Origin: Streptomyces formicae
GTDB taxonomy: Bacteria; Actinomycetota; Actinomycetes; Streptomycetales; Streptomycetaceae
DNA length: 64,000 nucleotides
Assembly (NCBI RefSeq): GCF_002556545.1
Contig: NZ_CP022685.1
Location: forward strand, 5,620,001 to 5,684,000
Direction: 5' to 3'
Of this stretch, positions 1 to 8,571 are shown piece by piece. Each line of letters starts with the position of its first letter. Within the stretch, counting starts at the first letter, position 1. A program made the position numbers and the translations under genes. Below the pieces are notes generated by a model. It searched no databases. It was not told the origin of the DNA and saw nothing but the letters and a program-made list of their open reading frames with translations.

Positions 1-348
1 GACGGAGAGCGTCGACTCCTCGTGCGTGGCGTCGGTGAGCTGCTCCCACAGGACCGCGTCCGCGCCCTCGCCCGGGGCCTCGTCGGCCGCCTTGTCGGCG
101 CGCTTGGAGAGCGAGAGGTCGATGTTCTCCACCGCGATCGAGCCGGACTTGTCGATGTCGAGCGCGCGCAGGCCGCCGATCAGCTCGTCGCCCGCCTCGC
201 GCGCGACGTCGCACATGATGACGTCGCCGACGGGGTTGCGGGCGGCGCCCGGCACCACCGCGAGGTGGGTGGTGCCGACCGTCTTCTCGATCAGGCGCAC
301 CACCTCGTCGGTCTTGTCCGCGGGGGTGATGAGGCGCAGATGCAGCAT
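1..348 (-). CDS. DUF389 domain protein, N-terminal part (cut by window start)
   Basis: I translated this by hand from the ATG whose complement lies at 346-348. It begins MLHLRLITPADKTDEVVRLI, runs open for 116 codons and leaves the window at base 1. The N-terminal region contains THLAVVPGAA, VIMCDVAREAGDELI and a GSIAVENIDLSLS segment followed by an EESTLS stretch, which I recognise as the cytoplasmic N-terminus of actinobacterial DUF389 membrane proteins. The membrane part is expected beyond the window. Function of the family is not established. It sits 22 bases downstream of coaA on the same strand and may be co-transcribed with it. Confidence 0.7.
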   Translation of the reverse strand, partial: MLHLRLITPADKTDEVVRLIEKTVGTTHLAVVPGAARNPVGDVIMCDVAREAGDELIGGLRALDIDKSGSIAVENIDLSLSKRADKAADEAPGEGADAVLWEQLTDATHEESTLSV

Positions 349-370
349 GCGCGCAGCGTAGTCGCCGTGG

Positions 371-1369
371 TCAGAGCTTGCGCAGGCTCAGGCGTTGGAC
401 CTTGTGGTCGGGGCCCTTGCGGATGACGAGGGCCGCGCGGCCGCGGGTGGGGGCCACGTTCTCCAGGAGGTTGACCTTGTTGATGGTGCGCCAGGTGGTG
501 CGGGCGTAGTCGAGGGCCTCCTCCTCGGAGACCTGCGTGTACTTGCGGAAGTACGAGGAGGGGTTCTGGAACGCGGTGTTCCGCAGCTTCTTGAAGCGGT
601 TCAGGTACCAGCGCTCGATGTCCTCCGTGCGCGCGTCCACGTACACGCTGAAGTCGAAGTAGTCCGCGAGGCCCACGCGGGTGCGGCCGTCCTTGCCGGG
701 GAGCGCGGGCTGCAGGACGTTCAGGCCCTCGACGATGAGGATGTCGGGGCGGCGGACGGTGAGGCGCTGGCCGGGCACGATGTCGTAGATCAGGTGGGAG
801 TAGACGGGCGCGGTGACCTCGTCCTTGCCCGCCTTGATGTCGGCCACGAAGCGGGTCAGGGCGCGGCGGTCGTACGACTCGGGGAAGCCCTTGCGGGACA
901 TCAGGCCGCGGGCCTCCAGCTCCTTGGTGGGGAGCAGGAAGCCGTCCGTGGTGACGAGTTCCACGCGGGGGTGCTCGGGCCAGCGGGAGAGCAGGGCCTG
1001 GAGGAGGCGGGCGACGGTCGACTTGCCGACCGCCACGGAGCCCGCGACTCCTATGACGAAGGGCGTGCCGGACTGGGAGCCCTTCTCGCCGAGGAACGTG
1101 TTGAGGGCGCCGCGGAGGCCGTCCGTCGCGCCGACGTAGAGGTTGAGCAGGCGGGAGAGCGGGAGGTAGATGTCCCGCACTTCGTCCAGGTCGATGACGT
1201 CGCCGAGGCCGCGGAGCTTTTCGAGCTCCTCGGCGGTCAGGGGCAGGGGAGTCTTGGCGCGCAGCGCGCTCCACTGCGTGCGGGTGAGGTCGACGTAGGG
1301 AGTCGCCTCCGGCTTGTGCCGGTGGGCGCTCCGCGGAGCCTTCGTTGGCTCGGAGACCGAAGAGATCAC
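371..1369 (-). CDS. coaA: Type I pantothenate kinase
   Basis: This is ATP-dependent pantothenate kinase, the first and usually rate-limiting step of coenzyme A synthesis, in the cytoplasm. The 332-residue product has the family length and a P-loop at about residues 107-118 ([12 protein letters not shown], Lys116). It also carries [29 protein letters not shown] and FDFSVYVDA, all typical of bacterial CoaA. The start is a GTG at 1367-1369; an ATG at 1374-1376 is out of frame. It is divergent from acpS, which uses CoA as the 4'-phosphopantetheine donor, so CoA supply and use are neighbours with a 58-base spacer. Confidence 0.95.
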   Translation of the reverse strand: MISSVSEPTKAPRSAHRHKPEATPYVDLTRTQWSALRAKTPLPLTAEELEKLRGLGDVIDLDEVRDIYLPLSRLLNLYVGATDGLRGALNTFLGEKGSQSGTPFVIGVAGSVAVGKSTVARLLQALLSRWPEHPRVELVTTDGFLLPTKELEARGLMSRKGFPESYDRRALTRFVADIKAGKDEVTAPVYSHLIYDIVPGQRLTVRRPDILIVEGLNVLQPALPGKDGRTRVGLADYFDFSVYVDARTEDIERWYLNRFKKLRNTAFQNPSSYFRKYTQVSEEEALDYARTTWRTINKVNLLENVAPTRGRAALVIRKGPDHKVQRLSLRKL

Positions 1370-1427
1370 AGTCCATTGTTACGGCTGTTTGAACGGTCGG
1401 CGGGGTGGGGTGTGTCACGCTGAGCCG

Positions 1428-1796
1428 GTGATTATCGGGGTTGGCATCGATGTGGCGGAGATCGAGCGGTTCGGGGCCGCGTTGGCGCGGACGCCGGGGA
1501 TGGCGGAGCGTCTCTTCGTGACGGGGGAGTTGCTGCTGCCCAGCGGGGAGCGGCGGGGGGTCGCCTCGCTGGCGGCGCGCTTCGCGGCGAAGGAGGCGTT
1601 GGCCAAGGCGCTGGGGGCGCCCGGGGGGCTCCGGTGGACGGACGCCGAGGTGTGGGTCGAGGAGAGCGGGCAGCCGCGGGTGCGGGTGCGGGGGAGCGTG
1701 GCGGAGCGGGCAGCCGCTCTGGGGGTTCGGGGATGGCACGTGTCGCTCAGCCATGACGCGGGGGTCGCTTCCGCTGTGGTGATCGCGGAGGGATAG
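1428..1796 (+). CDS. acpS: Holo-[acyl-carrier-protein] synthase
   Basis: AcpS transfers 4'-phosphopantetheine from CoA to the serine of acyl carrier protein. The protein is 122 residues, the normal length. It starts at the GTG at 1428, giving [15 protein letters not shown] with the metal ligand Asp8. The second metal-binding motif [13 protein letters not shown] follows, with Glu56, and the end carries WHVSLSHD. An open frame continues upstream to 1314, but the family begins at IIGVGID. The next gene starts 46 bases downstream. Highly probable as a group I phosphopantetheinyl transferase. Confidence 0.95.
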   Translation: MIIGVGIDVAEIERFGAALARTPGMAERLFVTGELLLPSGERRGVASLAARFAAKEALAKALGAPGGLRWTDAEVWVEESGQPRVRVRGSVAERAAALGVRGWHVSLSHDAGVASAVVIAEG

Positions 1797-1842
1797 CCCG
1801 GTGAGCCCGGTGAGCCCGGTGTCCGCGGGGCAGACTGGGGCC

Positions 1843-3279
1843 ATGCGTACTGCTTATGGCGTGGAGAGCGTTCGGGCCGGGGAGCGGGAGCTCATGGGGC
1901 GGCTGGCCGAGGGGGCGCTGATGCAGCGTGCCGCGGCGGGGCTCGCCGTGGAGTGCGCGCGGGTGCTCGGCAGCGTCTACGGGGCGCGGGTCACCTTGTT
2001 GGTCGGGAGCGGGGACAACGGCGGGGACGCCCTGTACGCGGGGGCGCGGCTCGCTCTGCGAGGGGCGGGCGTGCGTGCCGTGCTGCTCTCGCCCGAGCGG
2101 GTTCATGCCGGGGGGCTTGCCGCGTTGCGTGCCGCGGGCGGTGTCGTGGTGGACGGGGAGGACGAGCGGGCCGAGGGGTTCGTGTGGGGGGCCCGGCTCG
2201 TGGTCGACGGGATCGTGGGGATCGGGGGGCGCGGGGGGCTCAGGCCCCGTGCCGCTCGGCTCGCGGAGCTGGCGCGGGAGTCCGCGGGGGCCGTTGTCGC
2301 CGTCGATCTGCCCAGTGGTGTCGACGCGGATACGGGTGAGGTGCGCGGCGACGCGGTGCGGGCGGACGTGACCGTGACCTTCGGGGCGTACAAGCCGGGG
2401 CTGCTCGTCGATCCCGCCCGGGAGTACGCGGGTGTGGTGCGGCTCGTCGGGATCGGGCTCGACATGGCCGGGCGCGAGCCCGTGGTGGAGGCGCCGCAGT
2501 ACGCCGACGTGGCGGGGCTGCTGCCGGTGCCGACCGGGGAGAGCGACAAGTACCGCAGGGGGGTGGTCGGGATCGTCGCCGGTTCCGCGCGGTATCCGGG
2601 GGCCGCCGTGCTCGCCGTCGCGGGCGCGTTGCGCGGGGGCGCGGGCGCCGTGCGGTACGTGGGGCCCGCGGCGGACGCCGTCATCGCGCGGTTCCCCGAG
2701 GCGTTGGTGTCCGAGGGGCCGCCGTCCAAGGCGGGGCGCGTGCAGGCATGGGTGGCGGGCCCTGGGCTCGGGGACGACGCGGAGCGGCTGCGGGACGTGG
2801 TCGACGCCGAGGTGCCCGTGCTGATCGACGCCGACGGGCTGCGGCTCGCGGGGGAGCGGGCCGTGCGCGAGCGGCGCGCGCCCACGCTGCTCACGCCCCA
2901 CGCGGGCGAGGCCGCCGCGCTCCTCGGGGTCTCTCGCGCCGAGGTCGAGGCGGGACGGCTCGCCGCCGTACGGGAGCTGGCGGGGCGCTACGGGGCGACC
3001 GTGCTCCTGAAGGGGTCCACCACGCTGGTCGGCTCGGCCGACGGCGTCGTACGCGTCAATCCCACGGGGACGCCCTGGCTCGCCACCGCGGGCAGTGGCG
3101 ACGTGCTGTCCGGGCTCGCGGGCTCGCTGCTCGCGGCGGGTCTCGGCACGCTGGACGCCGGGTCCGTCGGCGCGTACCTGCACGGCCTCGCGGCCCGGCT
3201 CGCCGCGGACGGGGCGCCGGTGGGGGCGCACGACGTGGCCGACGCGATTCCGGCCGCTTGGCGGGACGTACGGCGCTGA
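1843..3279 (+). CDS. nnr: Bifunctional NAD(P)H-hydrate epimerase / ADP-dependent dehydratase
   Basis: This enzyme repairs hydrated NADH and NADPH. The N-terminal YjeF_N half epimerises R- and S-NAD(P)HX and the C-terminal carbohydrate-kinase-like half dehydrates S-NAD(P)HX using ADP. The ATG at 1843 gives 478 residues beginning MRTAYGVESVRAGERELM. The N-domain shows VGSGDNGGDALYAGARL, IVDGIVGIGGRGGLR and DLPSGVDADTGEV. The C-domain shows LLTPHAGEAAALLG, LLKGSTTLV and the ligand loop TAGSGDVLSGLAGSLLAAG. An in-frame GTG lies 42 bases upstream in a GTGAGCCCG-type repeat, but ATG 1843 fits the family start. It probably follows acpS in one operon. Confidence 0.93.
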   Translation: MRTAYGVESVRAGERELMGRLAEGALMQRAAAGLAVECARVLGSVYGARVTLLVGSGDNGGDALYAGARLALRGAGVRAVLLSPERVHAGGLAALRAAGGVVVDGEDERAEGFVWGARLVVDGIVGIGGRGGLRPRAARLAELARESAGAVVAVDLPSGVDADTGEVRGDAVRADVTVTFGAYKPGLLVDPAREYAGVVRLVGIGLDMAGREPVVEAPQYADVAGLLPVPTGESDKYRRGVVGIVAGSARYPGAAVLAVAGALRGGAGAVRYVGPAADAVIARFPEALVSEGPPSKAGRVQAWVAGPGLGDDAERLRDVVDAEVPVLIDADGLRLAGERAVRERRAPTLLTPHAGEAAALLGVSRAEVEAGRLAAVRELAGRYGATVLLKGSTTLVGSADGVVRVNPTGTPWLATAGSGDVLSGLAGSLLAAGLGTLDAGSVGAYLHGLAARLAADGAPVGAHDVADAIPAAWRDVRR

Positions 3280-3382
3280 GGAGCGGCTCCACGACGTGGG
3301 CGTGCTGCTCTTCGAGTGACACCTGAGGGCACCTGAGCGCGGCTGACGGCGGCACGGCGCCGGTCCGGGGTTCGCTCATCAC

Positions 3383-4279
3383 ATGATCAGTAAGACAGCC
3401 CACCGCGGACTCGCCGTGCTGCTCGTCCTGACCGCCGCGCTGCCCGGGGCCTCCGCGGCCGCGGACCCCGCGCCGCCGCGACCGGCCCCGGCGGCACCCG
3501 CGCTGGTTCCCGGCGTCCCGCTCGCCCCGCCCCACCCGTGGCAGCTGGACACCCCCGACCAGGCCCTGCCGCCGCACGTGTACCGGCCCGGCGCCGCCGA
3601 GGACGCGGTCGAGCCCATGGAGGCGCCCGCGGGGACCGACGCCCTCATCGAGTACGTGCCGCCCAGCGAGGTCGTCACCAAGGCCGCGGCCGCCGTCTGC
3701 ACCAAGCGCGCCGGGCCCTACCAGCGCCAGGCCGAGCGCCATCTGGGGCGCCCGGTGGACGGCAGGCAGTCGGCGGCGGACTGCCGGGCCATCCGGGCGT
3801 TCCAGCGCACGCAGGGCATCCGGCCCGCCATCGGGTTCGCGGGTCCTGTGACCTGGGCCAGGATGCGGCTGCTCGACGCCCGCGAGAACCCCACGGCGAC
3901 GAAGAAGTGCCCCACGCGCGCGTACCGCCTCGCCTGCGTCGATCTGTCCCGGCAGCTGATGTGGGTGAAGAAGGGCGAGAAGGTGCTGCTCGGGCCCGTG
4001 CCGATCCGCACGGGGCGGGCCGGATACCCGACCCGCACCGGCTGGCACAAGGTCTACTGGAAGCACAAGAACCACTGGTCCTCGCTGTACGAAACCCCCA
4101 TGCCGTACAGCCAGTTCTTCGACGGCGGGCAGGCGTTCCACGCCATCTACGGCAACGTCTACGGCCCGCCGGGCTCGCGCGGCTGCGTGAACATGCGGCT
4201 TGCCGACGCCAAGGCGCTGTGGAAGACGCTCCTCGAGGGCGACCGGGTCTATGTGTGGGGACGCAAGCCGGGCACCTGA
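3383..4279 (+). CDS. Secreted L,D-transpeptidase with peptidoglycan-binding domain
   Basis: This is a predicted exported YkuD-type transpeptidase that would make 3-3 cross-links or attach proteins to peptidoglycan. The 298-residue product has a signal peptide (residues 1-27, ending ASA). A proline/alanine-rich linker follows, then a putative peptidoglycan-binding helix region (about 110-165, CRAIRAFQRTQGIRPAIGF). The catalytic domain has His253 (FHAIYGNVYG) and the nucleophile Cys268 in GSRGCVNMRLADA. All expected catalytic residues are present. ATG 3383 is the start. It lies between nnr and alr, another cell-wall gene, on the same strand. Confidence 0.9.
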   Translation: MISKTAHRGLAVLLVLTAALPGASAAADPAPPRPAPAAPALVPGVPLAPPHPWQLDTPDQALPPHVYRPGAAEDAVEPMEAPAGTDALIEYVPPSEVVTKAAAAVCTKRAGPYQRQAERHLGRPVDGRQSAADCRAIRAFQRTQGIRPAIGFAGPVTWARMRLLDARENPTATKKCPTRAYRLACVDLSRQLMWVKKGEKVLLGPVPIRTGRAGYPTRTGWHKVYWKHKNHWSSLYETPMPYSQFFDGGQAFHAIYGNVYGPPGSRGCVNMRLADAKALWKTLLEGDRVYVWGRKPGT

Positions 4280-4341
4280 GCGGGGCGGTCCTGGGCCGCT
4301 GGAGAAAGGGCTGTCGGTCGCCTCTGAGACACTTGTCCGCG

Positions 4342-5511
4342 ATGAACGAGACAGCCCCTTTCCGTGTCCGCGCCGAGATCGACCTCGCCGCCCTCCGCGC
4401 CAATGTGCGCGCCCTGCGTGCCCGCGCGCGGGGCGCCGCGTTCATGGCCGTGGTGAAGGCCGACGCGTACGGACACGGGATGGTGCCCTGCGCGAGGGCC
4501 GCGGTCGACGCGGGGGCCGACTGGCTGGGCACCGCGACGCCTCAGGAGGCGCTCGCCCTGCGGGCCGCCGGCCTGCCGGGGCGGATCATGTGCTGGCTGT
4601 GGACGCCAGGTGACCCCTGGCGCGAGGGCGTCGAGGCCGACCTGGACATGTCGGTGAGCGCCCTGTGGGCGCTGCGCGAGGTGACCGCCGCCGCCCGGGA
4701 CGCGGGCCGCACCGCCCGCGTCCAGCTCAAGGCCGACACGGGTCTCGGGCGCAACGGCTGCATGCCCGCCGACTGGCCCGAGCTGATCACCGAGGTCCTG
4801 CGCGCCGAGGCCGAGGGGACCGTCAAGGTCACCGGCCTCTGGTCGCACTTCGCGTGCGCGGACGAGCCCGGCCACCCCTCGATCGCCGCCCAGCTCACGG
4901 TGTTCCGCGAGATGGTGGCGTACGCCGAGGAGCAGGGCGTCCGTCCCGAGGTGCGGCACATCGCCAACTCCCCGGCGACGCTGACCCTTCCGGAGACCCA
5001 CTTCGATCTCGTACGCCCCGGCATCGCGATGTACGGCGTCTCGCCGAGCCCCGAGATCGGCACCCCGCAGGACTTCGGGCTGCGCCCCGTCATGACGGTC
5101 GCCGCCTCGCTCGCCCATGTGAAGCGGGCTCCCGGGGGACACGGCGTCAGTTACGGGCATCACTACACGACCCCGGGGGACACCACGCTCGGCCTCGTCC
5201 CCGCCGGGTACGGGGACGGCATTCCGCGTCACGCGTCCGGTGCGGGGCCCGTCCTGGTCGGCGGCAAGTGGCGGACGGCGGCGGGTCGTATCGCGATGGA
5301 CCAGTTTGTGGTCGATCTCGGCGGGGACGAGCCCGAAGTGGGTTCCGACGCGGTGCTCTTCGGCCCTGGCGACCGCGGCGAGCCGACCGCGGAGGACTGG
5401 GCGCAGGCCGCGGGCACCATCGCGTACGAGATCGTGACGCGCATCGGATCGCGGGTCCCGCGCGTCTATGTGAACGAGCGGACCGGAGCGGACGAGCAGC
5501 ACGACGACTGA
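4342..5511 (+). CDS. alr: Alanine racemase
   Basis: PLP-dependent interconversion of L- and D-alanine for peptidoglycan. The product has 389 residues from ATG 4342. The PLP lysine is Lys39 in AVVKADAYGHGMVPC and the opposite-face catalytic tyrosine is Tyr271 in GVSYGHHYTTP. RPGIAMYGVSP, PAGYGDGIPR and GRIAMDQFVVDL are classical Alr motifs. It is 23 bases before the next gene. In many actinomycetes alr is followed by a hydrolase and tsaE, as here. Length and motifs are normal. Confidence 0.96.
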   Translation: MNETAPFRVRAEIDLAALRANVRALRARARGAAFMAVVKADAYGHGMVPCARAAVDAGADWLGTATPQEALALRAAGLPGRIMCWLWTPGDPWREGVEADLDMSVSALWALREVTAAARDAGRTARVQLKADTGLGRNGCMPADWPELITEVLRAEAEGTVKVTGLWSHFACADEPGHPSIAAQLTVFREMVAYAEEQGVRPEVRHIANSPATLTLPETHFDLVRPGIAMYGVSPSPEIGTPQDFGLRPVMTVAASLAHVKRAPGGHGVSYGHHYTTPGDTTLGLVPAGYGDGIPRHASGAGPVLVGGKWRTAAGRIAMDQFVVDLGGDEPEVGSDAVLFGPGDRGEPTAEDWAQAAGTIAYEIVTRIGSRVPRVYVNERTGADEQHDD

Positions 5512-5534
5512 CGGATCTGACGGAGGAGCGGCAC

Positions 5535-6767
5535 GTGAGCGAGAGCAGCACGGGGGCGGCCGCGGTGGAAGCGGTGACGGAGGCCGCCGCCGCGGCGGGG
5601 AACTGGCGCAGGGCGGGCGTGGCCGGTGCCGCGATAGGGGTCATCGCCGCGGGTGCCGCGGCGGGTGTCGCCATCGAGCGGCTCACCGTCGGCCGTGGCA
5701 TGCGCAAGAAGGCGCGGCTCGCGCTCGACTCGTCGGGTCCTTACGGCTCGCTGCGCGGCATGCCGGGCACGGCGTACGCCGAGGACGGCACGGAGCTCTT
5801 CTACGAGGTCGAAGAGGTCGAAGAGGGCGAGGCGGGCGGGCCGGACGGCGGCAGGGCGTCGCGGCGGCGCGGGCTCCGCGGGCGCCGGGCGTCCCCGCCC
5901 GTCACCGTCGTCTTCAGCCACGGCTACTGCCTGAGCCAGGACTCCTGGCACTTCCAGCGGGCCGCCCTGCGCGGCGTCGTGCGGGCGGTCTACTGGGACC
6001 AGCGCAGCCACGCCCGCTCGGGGCGCGGCGTCGACCAGCTGGAGCGCGGCGTGCCCGTCTCCATCGACGATCTGGGGCGCGACCTGAAGGCCGTCATCGA
6101 GGCGGCGGCGCCCGAGGGGCCCCTCGTCCTGGTCGGGCACTCCATGGGCGGCATGACGACGATGGCCCTCGCCGACCAGTTCCCCGAGCTGATCCGCGAG
6201 CGCGTCGTCGGCGTCGCCCTGGTCGGTACGTCGTCGGGGCAGCTCGGACAGGTGAACTTCGGACTCCCGGTGGCCGGGATGAACGCGGTGCGGCGGGTGC
6301 TGCCCGGGGTGCTGCGGGCGCTCGGCTCGCAGGCGGAGCTGGTGGAGCGGGGGCGGCGGGCCACGGCCGATCTCTTCGCGGGCGTCATCAAGCGCTACTC
6401 GTTCTCGTCCAAGGACGTGGATCCGGCGATCGCGCGGTTCGCCGAGCGCATGATCGAGTCGACGCCGATCGACGTGGTCGCCGAGTTCTACCCGGCGTTC
6501 ACCGAGCACGACAAGGCGGAGGCGCTCAAGCACTTCGCGGACCTGCCCGTCCTGGTCCTCGCGGGGGAGCACGACATGGTGACGCCGAGCGGGCACAGCG
6601 AGGCGATCGCCGAGCGGCTGCCGGACGCCGAGCTCGTCCTCGTCCCCGACGCGGGGCACATGGTCATGCTGGAGCACCCCGAGGTGGTCACCGAACGGCT
6701 CGTGGAGCTCCTTGCGCGGGCGGGCGGTGTGCCGGTGGCGGACGGTGCGGCGGCGTCCAGGGGCTAA
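5535..6767 (+). CDS. Membrane-anchored alpha/beta hydrolase
   Basis: The GTG at 5535 is preceded by GGAGGAGCG, so it is preferred over the longer open frame that runs into alr. The 410-residue protein has one N-terminal hydrophobic segment (about 26-46, GAAIGVIAAGAAAGVAIERL), then an alpha/beta-hydrolase fold. The nucleophile elbow is GHSMGG with Ser203. The acid is probably in AGEHDMVTPSG and the histidine in PDAGHMVMLEHPE. Substrate unknown. An acidic, arginine-rich insertion at about residues 92-117 (EEVEEGEAGG, RASRRRGLRGRR) separates the first strands. Its conserved place between alr and tsaE does not reveal its job. Confidence 0.85.
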   Translation: MSESSTGAAAVEAVTEAAAAAGNWRRAGVAGAAIGVIAAGAAAGVAIERLTVGRGMRKKARLALDSSGPYGSLRGMPGTAYAEDGTELFYEVEEVEEGEAGGPDGGRASRRRGLRGRRASPPVTVVFSHGYCLSQDSWHFQRAALRGVVRAVYWDQRSHARSGRGVDQLERGVPVSIDDLGRDLKAVIEAAAPEGPLVLVGHSMGGMTTMALADQFPELIRERVVGVALVGTSSGQLGQVNFGLPVAGMNAVRRVLPGVLRALGSQAELVERGRRATADLFAGVIKRYSFSSKDVDPAIARFAERMIESTPIDVVAEFYPAFTEHDKAEALKHFADLPVLVLAGEHDMVTPSGHSEAIAERLPDAELVLVPDAGHMVMLEHPEVVTERLVELLARAGGVPVADGAAASRG

Positions 6768-6777
6768 CGTGGGCGGT

Positions 6778-7290
6778 ATGGAAGCACCGCACCACCAGGC
6801 CCCGGCCACCACCCTCAAGATCACGGTCAACTCCCCCGAGCAGATGGGCGAGTTGGGCCGCCGCCTGGCCAAGATCCTTCGTCCCGGCGACCTCGTCATG
6901 CTCACGGGTGAGCTCGGGGCCGGAAAGACGACGCTGACCAGAGGGCTCGGCGAGGGCCTCGACGTGCGCGGCGCCGTCACGTCCCCGACCTTCGTGATCG
7001 CCCGCGTCCACCCGCCGCTCGGCGCGGGCCCCGCGCTGGTGCACGTCGACGCGTACCGCCTGGGCGGCGGGCTCGACGAGATGGAGGACCTGGACCTCGA
7101 CGTCTCGCTCCCCGACTCGGTGATCGTCGTCGAATGGGGCGACGGCAAGGTCGAGGAACTCTCGGACGACCGCCTGCGGGTGGTCATCGACCGCGCGGTC
7201 GGCGACACGACGGACGAGGTCCGCGAGGTCACGCTGACGGGCCTCGGGGCGCGCTGGTCGGGCGAGGACTTGACGCTGCTCGCGGCGTAG
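6778..7290 (+). CDS. tsaE: tRNA t6A37 threonylcarbamoyltransferase complex ATPase TsaE
   Basis: TsaE is the P-loop ATPase that works with TsaB and TsaD in making N6-threonylcarbamoyladenosine at position 37 of ANN-decoding tRNAs. The 170-residue protein starts at ATG 6778. It has Walker A TGELGAGKTTLTRGLGEGL (Lys50), TSPTFVIARVHP, VHVDAYRL and the VVEWGD Walker B-like segment. The frame opens earlier at 6712 inside the previous gene, but MEAPHH fits family length and follows the hydrolase stop by 10 bases. Its partners tsaB and tsaD are 1.3-2.5 kb downstream. Confidence 0.94.
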   Translation: MEAPHHQAPATTLKITVNSPEQMGELGRRLAKILRPGDLVMLTGELGAGKTTLTRGLGEGLDVRGAVTSPTFVIARVHPPLGAGPALVHVDAYRLGGGLDEMEDLDLDVSLPDSVIVVEWGDGKVEELSDDRLRVVIDRAVGDTTDEVREVTLTGLGARWSGEDLTLLAA

Positions 7291-7628
7291 GCCGCGGGCG
7301 GCGTTGGCGGGCATGTGCCTGCGGTGCCGGTGACCTGGCTGTCGTCTTTCGGGTTCTTGGCGCCGCCCTGGGCTGTCGCCTGCGTTGGCCTCGTGGTGAG
7401 GGGCGGGCTTGGCTGGGTGAGTGGGTTTTCGGCAGCGCGGGTCGCGTACGGCCCGCGCCTTTGGCGTCTGCGCTCCGGGTGACTCAAGCTCCTGCGGCCT
7501 GCGGCCCGGGGCCGCTCGCGCCGTCTGCGGTCGGCACCGGCCCCCGCGTCACGACTGGGCCCTCGTCGGCCCGAGCCCTCGTTCCGACAACGCGTCGGGA
7601 AAATGTTGCGCGGTGCGTGTCGGGCGTG
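7291..7628 (+). other. Intergenic stretch without a supported gene
   Basis: About 340 bases between tsaE and the promoter region of the small ORF at 7697. Frames are open here on both strands, as expected at this GC content, but none has a ribosome site or a recognisable product. The base pattern is less regular and richer in G and T on the top strand than the flanking genes, as in Streptomyces intergenic filler. I see no strong hairpin and no RNA gene in it. Confidence 0.5.
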
Positions 7629-7666
7629 GTGACATGGATACCGGTGCTGGTTAGGTCTACCTAACC
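7629..7666 (+). promoter_or_regulatory. Candidate promoter overlapped by an 18-bp perfect palindrome
   Basis: GTGACA at 7629-7634, a 17-base spacer and TAGGTC at 7652-7657 form a plausible housekeeping promoter. The perfect palindrome GGTTAGGTCTACCTAACC at 7649-7666 covers the -10 box, which is where a repressor would block initiation. It resembles the inner part of actinobacterial DmdR/IdeR iron boxes (roughly 13 of 19 positions by eye), but the TTAGGT and ACCTAA halves are too close for a standard box. The regulator is therefore unknown. The palindrome lies 31 bases before the ATG of the small gene. Confidence 0.5.
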
Positions 7667-7696
7667 ACGTCTGCCCCCGGAGCCCAGGAGGCATCC

Positions 7697-7897
7697 ATGT
7701 CGGCTTCAGAACGTGACGTACAGCCGCAGCCGCACGGGCTGCCGGTGCCAGGGCCCTCGCGCGTGGCGGAGCCCGCGCGGTTCTCCATGAGTGATCTGCT
7801 GGCGTCCTGCGCCGCTGCGAGCGTGGTCTCCACGCCGCCCAGTGACCCGGACCCCAGGAGCGACGGGGCTAGGGAACGACGACGACCTTCTGGCTGA
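7697..7897 (+). CDS. Small conserved-looking protein, 66 aa, unknown function
   Basis: ATG 7697 is preceded by AGGAGG at 7686-7691, one of the best ribosome sites in the window. The product is 66 residues with no membrane segment. A central block PARFSMSDLLASCAAASVV and a proline-rich end stand out. I have the impression of seeing short Streptomyces proteins with this ARFSMSDLLASCAAA block, but cannot confirm it here. It overlaps the converging gene on the other strand by 29 bases. The palindromic operator upstream suggests regulated expression. I do not recognise a function. Confidence 0.6.
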   Translation: MSASERDVQPQPHGLPVPGPSRVAEPARFSMSDLLASCAAASVVSTPPSDPDPRSDGARERRRPSG

Positions 7898-8417
7898 TTC
7901 CCGCGAACTGCCACATCGCGTCGCCGTGGGCGCGGGACTCGCGGATGCCGCCCGTCTTCTTCGCGGGGTCGGGCTTGGGCGTCGAGCCGTCCACGGCCGC
8001 GCTGAACCCGATCGCGACCCCGTCGCTGGTCGTGAAGATCACGACGTGCTCGATCGGGGTGCCGTCCGTACCGGTGACCGAGCCCGTCCGGGAGGTCACG
8101 GCGTACTTGCCGGGGGTCGGGTCCACCGTGCCGGGCATGACCTCGAACGTGAGCTTGACCTTGCCCGCCGCCGTGACCAGCCAGACGCGGTCGTCGCCCA
8201 GGGAGTAGACGACCCGCTCGCCGGTGCCGGACTGCGCGGGCAGCGCCGTGGGGTTCTTCTTGTCCTTGGGGGAGCGCGACGCGGAGGCGGACGGCGACTT
8301 CTCGGGCTTGCCGAGGGTGTCGGGCGCGCTGGCGGACGCCTGGTAGGCGAGGAAGCCGACCGCGGCGAGCGCAGCGGCGGTGAGCCCGGCCACGAATCCC
8401 GAGCTGCTCCTTGACAC
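7869..8417 (-). CDS. Secreted or membrane-anchored protein, L,D-transpeptidase-like fold without catalytic cysteine
   Basis: The GTG at 8415-8417 gives 182 residues. An N-terminal hydrophobic segment (about 7-28, GFVAGLTAAALAAVGFLAYQ) is followed by a low-complexity Ser/Pro/Lys linker. A beta-rich domain follows (VYSLGDDRVWLVTAAG, TPGKYAVTSRTGSVTGTDG, HVVIFTTSDGVAIGFSAAVD). The end GGIRESRAHGDAMWQFAGI sits where L,D-transpeptidases carry their His/Cys motif, but no Cys is present. It could be a non-catalytic relative acting outside the membrane. Function is unknown. It converges with the small gene at 7697. Confidence 0.75.
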   Translation of the reverse strand: MSRSSSGFVAGLTAAALAAVGFLAYQASASAPDTLGKPEKSPSASASRSPKDKKNPTALPAQSGTGERVVYSLGDDRVWLVTAAGKVKLTFEVMPGTVDPTPGKYAVTSRTGSVTGTDGTPIEHVVIFTTSDGVAIGFSAAVDGSTPKPDPAKKTGGIRESRAHGDAMWQFAGISQKVVVVP

Positions 8418-8571
8418 CTTGCGCCACCCATCCTCTTCGTACTGCTACGGCTACGGGGTGACGGTAGCAGCCGCCGCGCCCCTCCCCGGGGCAGCCGCGC
8501 CCCCGTCCCCCGTGCGGCGGCCCCCTGCCGGTGCGGCCGTGCGACGGGCGTCGGAGCCGTAGGCTGTTCGC

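Noticed and set aside
7649..7666. Standard DmdR/IdeR iron box
   Set aside because: The halves TTAGGT and ACCTAA are two bases apart rather than seven, so it is recorded only as a palindrome of unknown regulator.
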